Of a DNA stretch of 64,000 bases, positions 9,849 to 18,241 are shown piece by piece. Below the pieces are notes generated by a model. It did not search any database. It saw only the letters and a program-made list of their open reading frames with translations, and was not told where the DNA came from. This DNA comes from Carnobacterium alterfunditum DSM 5972 (GTDB lineage: Bacteria; Bacillota; Bacilli; Lactobacillales; Carnobacteriaceae): NCBI RefSeq assembly GCF_000744115.1, contig NZ_JQLG01000004.1, positions 1,834,190 to 1,898,189 on the forward strand. Reading direction: 5' to 3'. The stretch's first letter is position 1; each line of letters starts with the position of its first letter. Both the position numbers and the translations under genes were made by a program.

Positions 9849-10772
9849 ATGAAAATAATGGTAACCGGTGGTACGAATGGAATGGGAAAAGGCGTTGCTA
9901 AAGTATTAGCAGCTACTGATGACCACTCACATGAAATAATTATTTTGTGCAGATCGAGAGAACTTGGCGAGAAAGTAATACAAGAATTTAAGGAAACGAC
10001 TCTCAATGAAAAAGTGTCACTAATTATATGTGACCTTACAAAACTAAGTGATGTTCACAATGCGATAAATGAGATTCAAAGTAAACATACTTTTCTGGAT
10101 GGAATATTTATTAATGCCGGATTAGGCTATGCTGCCAAAAGAGTAGAAACAGAAGACGGTATGGATCCACATTTTCAAGTCAATTATTTATCTCATTTTA
10201 TGTTGACCTTAAACTTATTGAGCTTATTGGAAAGGTCTCAAAGCGGAGGTAGAGTCATTTTTAATGTAACAGAAGGAGGTGAAATATATTGGGATGATAT
10301 GCAAATGAAAATTGATTGGGGGTACGAAGCTGGTATCCAACAGGCAATGGTTGCCAAAAGAATGTTTCTTGTGAAATTACATGATTTATACAAAAATAAA
10401 CATAATACAAAAATATCATTTATCGGCTTTCAAATCCCTAAAACTGTGTGGAGCAACCAATTAAATATTATCCCTGCACCTATGAGAATGATGGCAACTT
10501 TGATGAAGTTATTTGGAAGGTTTATTACGATAGAAGAATGTGGAGAAATGATGGCTCCTCTGTTTACTGAAACTCAGAAAGAAAGCCTTAAAAAATCCGG
10601 AAAATTTATTACTTTGAAAAATGATGAATTTATAGAAATCAAAGAAGATATGGTCATATTGAATCAAGAGTTGCAAGAAAAATTATGGGAAATCAGTCTC
10701 AAATTATGTGCAGATGAAAAAACAAATCAAATTTCTAAATCACTTTTTAATCTTGAGCAATTCGATGAATAA
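9849..10772 (+). CDS. SDR-family protein lacking the catalytic Tyr
   Basis: Rossmann-fold protein of the short-chain dehydrogenase/reductase superfamily, 307 residues. The nucleotide motif TGGTNGMGKG is at residues 6-15 and NAGLGY follows the fourth strand. Where the active site YxxxK is expected the sequence reads AMVAK, and the usual Ser is in NVTEGG, so both catalytic Ser and Tyr appear replaced. The ATG at 9849 is chosen because AAGGAGGAAAG lies at the right distance; an ATG at 9828 overlaps the upstream gene. It may be a non-enzymatic NAD(P)-binding sensor or use other chemistry. Confidence 0.8.
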   Translation: MKIMVTGGTNGMGKGVAKVLAATDDHSHEIIILCRSRELGEKVIQEFKETTLNEKVSLIICDLTKLSDVHNAINEIQSKHTFLDGIFINAGLGYAAKRVETEDGMDPHFQVNYLSHFMLTLNLLSLLERSQSGGRVIFNVTEGGEIYWDDMQMKIDWGYEAGIQQAMVAKRMFLVKLHDLYKNKHNTKISFIGFQIPKTVWSNQLNIIPAPMRMMATLMKLFGRFITIEECGEMMAPLFTETQKESLKKSGKFITLKNDEFIEIKEDMVILNQELQEKLWEISLKLCADEKTNQISKSLFNLEQFDE

Positions 10773-10998
10773 GATTGCTCAGAACTCTTCTTTTATAAAT
10801 CGAAACGAGAAAAAGTAAATGTAAACCATCTGGAAATCGGTCTGATTCCATCGCTAACAACTTGTCTCCAGTTCCATTACGTTGAATCCAAATCTGGTTG
10901 TCCATGAAGTACTGAATTTCGAAAAAACAGATATGATATATCAGAAAATGATTTAGGAGTAAATTGCTACTTATTCTAGTATATTAGGGGGAGACGAA

Positions 10999-11664
10999 AT
11001 GAAAGGGAAAACACTGACTAACTGGTTATGCCTTTCAGGCATAGCAAGCCTCATATTTTATATCTTGCATGCTGTAGTCGGGGCGATGAACTATCCTGGA
11101 TACGATTGGAGAAGCCAAGCAGTAAGTGATTTAACTGCAACGAATGCCCCATCATTTGTGGTCGCAAATGGGTTAACATCCATTCACCATTTATTTGCCT
11201 GCTTGAGCTCTGTACTGGTTTGCATAATCATTCAGGGTAAAGGGAACAAGGTATTGCGATTTGGGATATATCTGTTTGCTGTGATGAATTGGGTATCAGC
11301 GATAGGATACACTCTTTTTCCATTGACAGATAGTGGTTATGCTGGAACCTTTCAAGATGTAATGCATGTATACGTTGTTACAGGTGTTGTTGTCGTTTTA
11401 TCGATTGTTTCAATTAGTCTGATTATTATCGGAGGATTCAAGGATCACAAAAAATATCAGTCATTGGCTATATGGGAAGCAGTCACGCTAGTGTTTATGT
11501 TTATCGGTCCCATCGGCACAAGCATAGTACCCAACGCGTATTTTGGAATAGCGGAGCGTTTTAGCGTTTATAGTGTGGCTGTTTTCAATGCTGTCTTAGG
11601 GTTGTATGGCTTTGTTTTCATTGATAAAGTCGAAGAAAACTTTAAATATCGAAAGGACGTATAA
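10999..11664 (+). CDS. DUF998 membrane protein
   Basis: A 221-residue integral membrane protein with about six hydrophobic segments, matching the DUF998 family by its N-terminal layout and the SQAVSDLTA motif after the first segment. Function is unknown in the family. The ribosome binding site is GGGGGAGA just upstream of ATG 10999. It stands alone, with 226 bases of non-coding sequence before it and 602 after it. It belongs to a patchy region of small membrane proteins and broken genes. Confidence 0.75.
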   Translation: MKGKTLTNWLCLSGIASLIFYILHAVVGAMNYPGYDWRSQAVSDLTATNAPSFVVANGLTSIHHLFACLSSVLVCIIIQGKGNKVLRFGIYLFAVMNWVSAIGYTLFPLTDSGYAGTFQDVMHVYVVTGVVVVLSIVSISLIIIGGFKDHKKYQSLAIWEAVTLVFMFIGPIGTSIVPNAYFGIAERFSVYSVAVFNAVLGLYGFVFIDKVEENFKYRKDV

Positions 11665-12266
11665 GATAACATTTCTTTAGGTCATCATATTTCATCAGTA
11701 GCCATAATTTAATCTCAATTTCAGCCTAATTAGTGTTAGAATGTATTAGGCATTAGGCTGGTAGACTCTCTGATGTGGAGGTACGGTGTCTGATTAAAAA
11801 TAAATATATTGGTCTAAGACGAGCACATTTATGCTGTTGTCTTAAGGCTTCTTTCATTTACAAGAACAAATTTGGATTTAAAGACAGCTTAAATATCTGA
11901 GAAGCATTTCCCACTACGTTCAATTTCAAGATAAACTCCATAAAGAACAATGAAAGTATAAAATAAACTAATAGTGGCAGGCTTTTTTTATTTTTCATCA
12001 TGAGCTCGCTTCTTTGATGCTAACGTTTTAACACACTTAGATATTTATGGACTACTATAGAACAAAAAATTTTAAATGAATTAAATAATTTAATGATACG
12101 AGTTATATATATCTATCAGTGTCATGGCTTTATTTCAAAAAGTAATCAATTCAGTTATGTGATTAAGGTTACGAGTATTATAATAAAATCAGAGATAAAA
12201 GTTCAAGAAGAATTGGATGCTAAAATAAAAAACCATGGCCGTAATCGTTTTGGAAGGAGTAGAGAG
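11665..12266 (+). other. 602-base non-coding stretch
   Basis: I see no convincing gene. A 9-base inverted repeat (CAGCCTAAT at 11722-11730, ATTAGGCTG at 11752-11760) is present without a T tract. An open frame from 12093 runs into the next gene but has no ribosome binding site at its start and non-protein-like content, so it is not called as coding. Confidence 0.4.
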
Positions 12267-12605
12267 ATGAAGAATAGAATGAAAGCAGCTCTTATTGGAG
12301 GAGCTTTGTTAGGAATTGTTTGCGTAGTAGGAGCATACGTCCGGTCTGGTTTTTCAGCGACTCCCGTTTTTGTGTTTTCACTCTGGTATAACCGAGTTAT
12401 TATTGGTCTAGTCGTGGGCGCTCCATGGGGGAAGACAGTTAGAAGTAAAGCATTACTTCGTGGAGGTCTGTTAGGCCTTTTAGTTTCCTTTGCATTCTAC
12501 AGTTCAACAGGATTTCAGGATCCTATCAGTTTTGTGGCTGGGATCGTATATGGCGTTTTACTGGAAGTATGGCTCAGTCGAACTGGAAAAACGAGAAAGC
12601 TATAA
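12267..12605 (+). CDS. Small membrane protein of unknown function
   Basis: A 112-residue protein with three or four hydrophobic segments (ALIGGALLGIVCVVGAYV near residue 7, a middle segment, then LLRGGLLGLLVSFAFY and SFVAGIVYGVLLEVWL). ATG 12267 is chosen because GGAAGGAGTAGAG lies directly upstream; an in-frame ATG at 12093 lacks a ribosome binding site. I do not recognise the family. It ends with a basic tail (SRTGKTRKL), so the C terminus is probably cytoplasmic. No neighbour suggests a role. Confidence 0.6.
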   Translation: MKNRMKAALIGGALLGIVCVVGAYVRSGFSATPVFVFSLWYNRVIIGLVVGAPWGKTVRSKALLRGGLLGLLVSFAFYSSTGFQDPISFVAGIVYGVLLEVWLSRTGKTRKL

Positions 12606-12793
12606 AAATTGATTAAATATAATTTATTCATTTTTATTGTAATCTAACTTCGATAAAGGTCTGTGTAGCGTATAGGCTCTTAAATTTTTTTTAGGCACAT
12701 GGACGTAATAAAACTGCCCCTTTTTTTGAATTTACAGAAAAGAAGCACTAAAAAGTAGATTAAAAGACAAATGAAAAACGGAGGAAAATACTT

Positions 12794-13771
12794 ATGGATA
12801 AATTTGGATGGGCTTACATTGGCTGTGGAAGTATTGCTCACACAACAGCAAACGAATTGGTGAAGACAGATGATAATCAAATCGTGGCTATCTGGAATAG
12901 AACAAAATCGAAGGCTGAAGACTTTGCAAAAGAATATGGTGGAACTGTCTATGATACCGCAGAAGAAGCGATTAACGCTTCAGGTGTAGAGGGTGTATAT
13001 GTTAATGTAAACGGTGATAAGCATGCCGAATACACAAAGCTTTCTATTAAGAACAAGAAACCGATACTTTGTGAGAAACCATTTGCTGTCAATGAAAAAG
13101 TGGCAAAGGAAGTATTTGATTACGCTGCAGAAAAAGATGTGTATGTCTCAGAAGCAATGTGGACATGGCATAACGAGACAGCTTTGCAGGTGAAAAAGTG
13201 GGTGAAATCTGGTGTAATCGGAGATATACAGTCAGTTGACTGTGCCTTCGCGGTCCAATTGCTAAAACATTCTGATAATCTGCGACTTACAACCCTTTCT
13301 ATGCTTGGTGGAGCGCTTTTAGATCTTGGTGTCTACGCAATCAGATATTGCTACGAGCTTTTTGGTATGCCAGAAACCATTCAGTGCGAAGGCGACATGC
13401 ACGCGGTGGATTACGCGGAAGAAATCAAATTTAAGTATCCAGACTTTCAGGCTGAAATACATATTTCCATGACAGAAGAAGCTGGAAACTTCTTTGAAAT
13501 AAAAGGAACAAAGGGGTCTATTTCTGTTCCAAAGTTTAATTCAGCAAAGCAGGCAACGTTGAGAACTGATGGGAAAGAAGAAATATTCGAGATGGAGGGA
13601 CTTTTATATGGCACACAATTTTCCAATGTAGCAGCTGAGATTCGTGCTGGAAAAAAAGAAGGAGAAATGATTCCTGCCAAAAGTACTGTAGAAGTAATGT
13701 CACTATTGGATGAATGCCGTAGACAGATGGGGCTTGTGTATCCTCAAGAACAGGCTAGAGATTTTGAGTGA
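12794..13771 (+). CDS. Gfo/Idh/MocA family oxidoreductase
   Basis: NAD(P)-dependent oxidoreductase of 325 residues, acting on sugars, inositols or related diols in this family; the substrate cannot be read from sequence. The N-terminal Rossmann motif is GCGSIAHTTA at residues 9-18. The family signature CEKPFAVN follows near residue 95, giving the conserved lysine. The C-terminal alpha/beta domain contains LGGALLDLGVYAIRY. The start ATG 12794 has ACGGAGGAAAAT upstream. It is a single gene without transport or kinase partners, so its pathway is open. Confidence 0.88.
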   Translation: MDKFGWAYIGCGSIAHTTANELVKTDDNQIVAIWNRTKSKAEDFAKEYGGTVYDTAEEAINASGVEGVYVNVNGDKHAEYTKLSIKNKKPILCEKPFAVNEKVAKEVFDYAAEKDVYVSEAMWTWHNETALQVKKWVKSGVIGDIQSVDCAFAVQLLKHSDNLRLTTLSMLGGALLDLGVYAIRYCYELFGMPETIQCEGDMHAVDYAEEIKFKYPDFQAEIHISMTEEAGNFFEIKGTKGSISVPKFNSAKQATLRTDGKEEIFEMEGLLYGTQFSNVAAEIRAGKKEGEMIPAKSTVEVMSLLDECRRQMGLVYPQEQARDFE

Positions 13772-13881
13772 GAAAAAACAAATAATCAAATACTAAAAGT
13801 TAAGATGATCAGTCCCGGACAATCAAAGTCTAATGTAGATCTGCAACTCTAAAACTTTAGGTTTGTAAAGGTGGAGAAGCA

Positions 13882-14082
13882 ATGGGGACCAGAAGAAAAG
13901 AAGAATTTCTGGATAGTATTGTTGAAGAAATTGGTAATAGAAAGGGTGTTTTTAGTGCGATACTCTGCGTGGAAAGCGGGGATAACAGTTTTTCTTGAAC
14001 AAGAACCACTGGTGAAATGCAAAAGGATAGCCAGTACTTTATTGCTAGTGTTACGAAACTATGTTTCCACTTGCCCAATTGA
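13882..14082 (+). pseudogene. Truncated serine beta-lactamase-like hydrolase
   Basis: Starting at ATG 13882 behind AGGTGGAG, the frame reads MGTRRKEEFLDSIVEEIG and then VFSAILCVESGDNSFS before a TGA at 13996-13998. Reading through the TGA in the same frame gives TRTTGEMQKDSQYFIASVTKL, which carries the SxxK nucleophile motif (SVTK) of beta-lactamase/esterase-type serine hydrolases. The TGA probably replaces TGG (Trp). Similarity then stops and the frame closes at 14080. About 80 percent of a normal gene is missing, so this is a dead fragment. Confidence 0.65.
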
Positions 14083-14236
14083 CTTTACGTACATATGGGA
14101 ATAAGTGCAAAAGTGGGTGACAAGAATGGGCTATGTATACTCGGTTCACAATTAGCTTTTACTATACTAAATCTTTGAAAAATTAATCGTTTAGCTTGAT
14201 CACGAGTTAAGTATGAGGATAGTCGGTGACTGATAT

Positions 14237-14665
14237 ATGAATAAAAATTATGATGTAATCAAGAAAGGAATACTTGTTACAATAGGTAGTTTTATTACTT
14301 TAGCAGCAGCTTTTATCTTGTATTTTCTTATCTTTATGGTTTTTTAAAATATGGCAAGTCAAGAGAGCCCATATAACTTTGTTTCATTCTTGCGAGTTGG
14401 ATATGGGATCATATGGCTGCTTCTCTGTTCGATAATATATCGTGCCAAGATATACGACTGGCTTAAAGCTAGTGTGCTTACTAGTTCACTTGCTACCTTT
14501 ATGATTGGAATTGGAGTACAATTATTTGAAAAACCGATCATAGTCGGTTTGATCATGTTTGTAGTTGTTGCAATAAGTGTATTTTTGCTGCATAGAATGA
14601 AGAAGCAATGGTATCATTACTACTCTATTGTAATTTCTATGATTGCTACATTATTTTACTTATAA
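14237..14665 (+). pseudogene. Membrane protein split by an in-frame TAA
   Basis: An open frame begins at ATG 14237 and encodes a 36-residue hydrophobic peptide, stops at TAA 14345-14347, and continues in the same frame from 14348 to 14665 with at least three more membrane segments. Joined, the product would be 142 residues with four membrane segments. The downstream part has its own ATG at 14351 but no ribosome binding site. This looks like a single gene inactivated by one point mutation, though reinitiation could give a 104-residue product. The family is not recognised. Confidence 0.55.
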
Positions 14666-15052
14666 CCTATTACCCGAAACTATTGAAAAAATAGGATGTT
14701 GGACCTTTTTTTGAGTACGATATGAAAGAAATCAGTGCATAAATGAAGACTGAGTTGGATCGCAACAAATCATCGTGTAGATATAGGTTTTGCTGTGATC
14801 GCAACTTTGATATTTCAATATAATAAAGTATTTGAGAAACCAAAAGAAGGCACTCCACGATGATTAATTTCATCGTAGAGTGCCTTCTCTGTTTTCAACC
14901 TTATCTATTTGTAGGTACTATTAGTTATTATAATGAAGAAATAGTTTGATGTGACGGGGCACTGACTGTTTTTAATTAAGTAATAAATAAGTATGAGGTC
15001 TAAATTTTTTTAATGTCGTATGTATAATAGCTCTCTAATATATATAATTCAT
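14666..15052 (+). other. Non-coding stretch with a strong hairpin
   Basis: No gene is supported here. The only clear structure is the hairpin at 14845-14888, listed separately. The rest is AT-rich and without long open frames on either strand that look like protein. Confidence 0.5.
14845..14888. terminator. 19-bp hairpin terminator, probably bidirectional
   Basis: Arms 14845-14863 and 14870-14888 pair over 19 bases with one mismatch around a 6-base loop. On the + strand CTGTTTTC follows; on the - strand a TTTT run follows. It sits between a decayed membrane gene and the TetR operon. Confidence 0.7.
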
Positions 15053-15081
15053 TTGACATTTCTCTTAAATCTATGTAAGAT
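15053..15081 (+). promoter_or_regulatory. Promoter of the TetR-SulP operon
   Basis: TTGACA at 15053-15058 and TAAGAT at 15076-15081 are spaced by 17 bases, a near-consensus housekeeping promoter. Confidence 0.75.
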
Positions 15082-15089
15082 ATTAATTG

Positions 15090-15109
15090 CCTACCAAACG
15101 GAAGGTAGG
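15090..15109 (+). promoter_or_regulatory. Candidate TetR operator downstream of the -10
   Basis: CCTACC at 15090-15095 and GGTAGG at 15104-15109 form an inverted repeat with an 8-base centre. It starts nine bases after the -10 element, so bound repressor would block transcription. Its right arm abuts the ribosome binding site of the TetR gene, so it could also mask translation start as an RNA hairpin. Confidence 0.5.
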
Positions 15110-15126
15110 GGAGGAGTGGGATCACC

Positions 15127-15684
15127 TTGGAAACAAAAAAAAAAATTATAGATGCAACATTTGGATTGTTTGCTGAAAAGGGTATGGAGTTTTCTTTGAA
15201 TGAAGTTGCTAATATTGTAGGAATAAAAAAAGCTTCTATTTATGCACATTTTCCAAGTAAAGAAGAGTTGTTATATCAATTATTTAATCAAGAGATTGAA
15301 GAATACTTTACTGTTGTAGAATCTCAATCAAAGAGTCTGAAAGAATTTTTTTTAGGAATTTTAAACTATTACAATAGTTCACGAAAAAAACTGTTGTTTT
15401 GGAAAAGATTGCTTTTGTTTCCACCTGATACGATGGATAGTGAAATAAGGCAAAAAATAATAGATTTGTCGGAGCAACGCTTTAAAAAAGTAAAAGAGCT
15501 TATAAGTAGTAGTTCATCTCCAAATGACAATAAAGAACAAAATGATGATTTATTAACGGTTATGTTCTTGTCTGTTATTCATGGATTATTATCGAGTGAA
15601 ATTATTTATTCAAAACTAAATATAAAAAGTAGTTATGAAAAAGAGTGGAAAATCTTAGAAAATATGTTAAAGAAGGAAGAATGA
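15127..15684 (+). CDS. TetR/AcrR family regulator
   Basis: A 185-residue one-component repressor. The DNA-binding domain occupies residues 1-50 (ATFGLFAEKGMEFSLNEVA, then IKKASIYAHFPSKEELL, the recognition helix pattern). The C-terminal ligand domain is not assignable. The start is TTG 15127, with GGGGAGGAG ten bases upstream. It ends one base before the SulP transporter gene, so the pair is one operon, and the regulator most likely controls its own transporter. The signal is unknown; an anion or pH-related cue is only a guess from the partner. Confidence 0.9.
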   Translation: METKKKIIDATFGLFAEKGMEFSLNEVANIVGIKKASIYAHFPSKEELLYQLFNQEIEEYFTVVESQSKSLKEFFLGILNYYNSSRKKLLFWKRLLLFPPDTMDSEIRQKIIDLSEQRFKKVKELISSSSSPNDNKEQNDDLLTVMFLSVIHGLLSSEIIYSKLNIKSSYEKEWKILENMLKKEE

Positions 15685-15685
15685 C

Positions 15686-17389
15686 ATGCTAAAGCCAAAA
15701 TTTTTTTCAATCATAAAAAATAGAAAAAAAGAATTACCTATAACTCAACTAAAAGATGATATAATTGCTGGTATTATTGTTGCTATTATAGCATTACCTT
15801 TATCAGTTGCATTAGCAATTGCCTCAGGAGTCGCACCCGAAAAAGGTCTTATAACAGCTATTATCGGAGGGTTTTTAATTTCCTTCTTAGGAGGAAGCCG
15901 AGTCCAAATCGGCGGACCAACTGGAGCGTTTGTTGTTATTGTATATGGAATTATTGCACAATTTGGTTTGGATGGTTTGCTGATTTCGACAATTCTAGCA
16001 GGTATATTCATGATCATTATGGGAGTAGTGAAGTTAGGTAGTGTAATTAAGTATATACCTTACCCAACGACAACGGGGTTCACAAGCGGAATCGCAATCG
16101 TACTATTATCCACCCAAGTTCAAGATTTTTTTGGACTTGAGATTGATGAAGTTCCCTCTGAATTTATAGCAAAATGGGAAGTTTATATCCAAAATTTTAA
16201 CACAATAGATTTATCAACAACTTTAGTGGGATTAATTTCACTTTTGATTATCATAGTTTGGCCGAAGATCAATAAAAAAATTCCAGGATCATTAATAGCG
16301 TTAGTTTTGGTTACTCTTTTTGTTAAAGTATTTAATGTTCCAGTTGAAACTATTGGAAGTAGATTTGGAAATATATCCAATTCCATTCAGTTGATCGATT
16401 TTTCATCGATCGATATATCATTACCAATTATTAAAGAATTGATTAGACCCGCATTGACAATTGCATTTTTAGCAAGTATTGAATCATTGTTATCTGCAGT
16501 TGTATCTGATGGAATGATTGGGAAGAAACATAACTCAAATATGGAACTTGTTGCACTGGGTATAGCTAATATTTCATCTGCGTTATTTGGCGGTATCCCA
16601 GCGACAGGAGCAATAGCACGTACGGCAGCAAATGTAAAAAATGGTGGACGAACACCAGTAGCTGGAATAGTTCATGCATTAACATTGTTATTGATCATGT
16701 TGGTCTTTATGCCATTAGCAAAGCTAATTCCGATGGCTACATTGGCAGCCATATTGGTTATCGTTGCTTATAATATGAGCGAATGGAGATCGTTTAAAGG
16801 TATTTTTTATTCAACTAAAAGCGATGTTGCTGTGTTGCTAGTCACTTTTGTGCTAACTTTGTTATTCGACTTAGTTGTCGCAATAGAAGTTGGAATGATT
16901 ATTGCAATGTTCTTATTTGTAAAAAGAATGTCAGAAAATAAACTGATAGAGAATGTAAGCCATGAACTTGGAATTTTTACAGATGACGAAGATGACGAAT
17001 CAGATATTTTGGATGAATCATTAAAAGAACATTTAGATAGCAAAATCGTAATTTATGAAGTAAATGGTCCGCTATTTTATGGGGTCGTTAATACATTCCT
17101 AGATATGCTTAATGAGATGAAGAGTACAACAGATGTAATGATATTAAGAATGAAGAATGTTAACAGTATGGATGCAACAGCTCTGAATGCCGTAAAACAG
17201 TTAGAGAAAAGATGCAAAGTTCAAAATATACTGATTTTATATTCTGAAACGAATACTCAACCCATGAATGTTTTAGAAAAAAGTGGGTTTGTTGAAAAAA
17301 ACGGAAAAGATCGTTTCTTTGATACAACTAAAGATGCAATTAAAGCAGCAAGCGAAATGGTGAAAGCAGATCGCAAATCTCTTCTATAA
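15686..17389 (+). CDS. SulP family anion transporter with STAS domain
   Basis: A 567-residue SLC26/SulP membrane protein, a family that carries bicarbonate, sulfate, fumarate or other anions. Residues about 20-420 form the many-helix transport core, with the typical VAIIALPLSVALAIASG, GGSRVQIGGPTGAF and IPATGAIARTAANVKNGG motifs. A cytoplasmic STAS domain follows at about 445-560, including VNSMDATALNAV. ATG 15686 begins right after the TetR stop. The substrate is not readable from sequence; the close coupling to a TetR repressor suggests conditional expression. A clear terminator follows. Confidence 0.93.
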   Translation: MLKPKFFSIIKNRKKELPITQLKDDIIAGIIVAIIALPLSVALAIASGVAPEKGLITAIIGGFLISFLGGSRVQIGGPTGAFVVIVYGIIAQFGLDGLLISTILAGIFMIIMGVVKLGSVIKYIPYPTTTGFTSGIAIVLLSTQVQDFFGLEIDEVPSEFIAKWEVYIQNFNTIDLSTTLVGLISLLIIIVWPKINKKIPGSLIALVLVTLFVKVFNVPVETIGSRFGNISNSIQLIDFSSIDISLPIIKELIRPALTIAFLASIESLLSAVVSDGMIGKKHNSNMELVALGIANISSALFGGIPATGAIARTAANVKNGGRTPVAGIVHALTLLLIMLVFMPLAKLIPMATLAAILVIVAYNMSEWRSFKGIFYSTKSDVAVLLVTFVLTLLFDLVVAIEVGMIIAMFLFVKRMSENKLIENVSHELGIFTDDEDDESDILDESLKEHLDSKIVIYEVNGPLFYGVVNTFLDMLNEMKSTTDVMILRMKNVNSMDATALNAVKQLEKRCKVQNILILYSETNTQPMNVLEKSGFVEKNGKDRFFDTTKDAIKAASEMVKADRKSLL

Positions 17390-17456
17390 AAATCTTATAC
17401 AAACTAGCAACAATAAGTTTTTAATATTTATTCTAGAAAAACTATCATAATCTTGG

Positions 17457-17507
17457 ACCAATGCTTCCGTCAGCTCATCTAGACGGTTAAGGCATTGGTT
17501 CTTTTTT
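17457..17507 (+). terminator. Terminator of the TetR-SulP operon
   Basis: ACCAATGC (17457-17464) pairs with GCATTGGT (17492-17499), with an inner CCGTC/GACGG stem, and a T-rich run follows. Confidence 0.85.
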
Positions 17508-17774
17508 ATGGATTTTTAAATGATCAGCTCGCTATACGGGAAGTGCAGTATAGAAAGAGCTAATCTTGGATTAAACAACAAACGGATACTATCATTACTT
17601 ATTTCTAAAGTGTTTTTAAAAAGTAAATTCATCTAACGATAGTGAATTTTTGATTTATTTACTGTGTAGTGTTTTTTAACTTAAAGTTTTATAAAGCAGC
17701 TATTCGTATTGTAAACGATTTCTATAATAGTTTGGTACAATGGTATTAATAAGAAACAAAGATGGGGTGTCTTT
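17508..17774 (+). promoter_or_regulatory. Upstream region of the redox cassette, extended -10 seen
   Basis: The stretch has no gene. TGGTACAAT at 17733-17741 is an extended -10 element, and a separate TATAAT is at 17723-17728; no good -35 is spaced properly for either. The start of the cassette is at 17775 behind AAAGATGGGGTG. Confidence 0.4.
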
Positions 17775-18230
17775 ATGACAACAGACGTACCAGAAAATAA
17801 ACTAGTATCTATTGAAGAAATTAAAGAGGTGTGGTCAAAAACCTATAGCGGAGAAGGAAAACCAGACTGGTCACATATTTTTCCGTTTTATCATGAACAT
17901 ATCATCTTTCAAGATTCAATCCAGAGAATAGAAGGTAAAGTTAAGTTTGAAGCAATGTGTAATCGTTTGGCTAAACGCTGCAAAAGTTTAGAAATGGATA
18001 TCTATCATATTATTAAAAATGATAATGTTGTAATGATGGACTGGAAGATGACAATGTCCTTCCGATTTTTTCCAGCGAAACCGATTTATGGTTCCACAAG
18101 ATTAACTTTTGATAGCAAGGGTCTAATTATTGAACAAAGAGATTATTACGATCTTTGGGGTGATATTTATGATGGGATTCCTATTATCAGATCAATTTAT
18201 CGTTGGTTTATGAGAGCATTTTTTGGATAA
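17775..18230 (+). CDS. NTF2-like (SnoaL-type) protein
   Basis: A 151-residue protein with the look of the NTF2-like/SnoaL superfamily, small alpha+beta barrels that bind or isomerise hydrophobic ligands. Supporting features are the N-terminal helix with WSKTYSGEGKPDWSHIFPFY, the aromatic-rich strand MMDWKMTMSFRFFP, and the closing RLTFDSKGLIIEQRDYYD. No catalytic residues can be assigned with certainty. It opens a four-gene run (NTF2-like, SDR, flavoprotein, flavodoxin) with very short spacings, so it probably handles the same substrate as the two oxidoreductases. Confidence 0.75.
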   Translation: MTTDVPENKLVSIEEIKEVWSKTYSGEGKPDWSHIFPFYHEHIIFQDSIQRIEGKVKFEAMCNRLAKRCKSLEMDIYHIIKNDNVVMMDWKMTMSFRFFPAKPIYGSTRLTFDSKGLIIEQRDYYDLWGDIYDGIPIIRSIYRWFMRAFFG

Positions 18231-18241
18231 GGAGATGCAAA

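Noticed and set aside
10773-10998. A coding fragment between the SDR and DUF998 genes
   Set aside because: No frame longer than a few dozen codons, and no recognisable motif on either strand.
11665-12092. Possible transposase remnant in the gap after the DUF998 gene
   Set aside because: Short translated pieces looked vaguely transposase-like but no convincing motif or frame could be followed.
12093-12266. Long N-terminal extension of the small membrane protein
   Set aside because: The true start at 12267 has a strong ribosome binding site and the extension looks non-protein-like.
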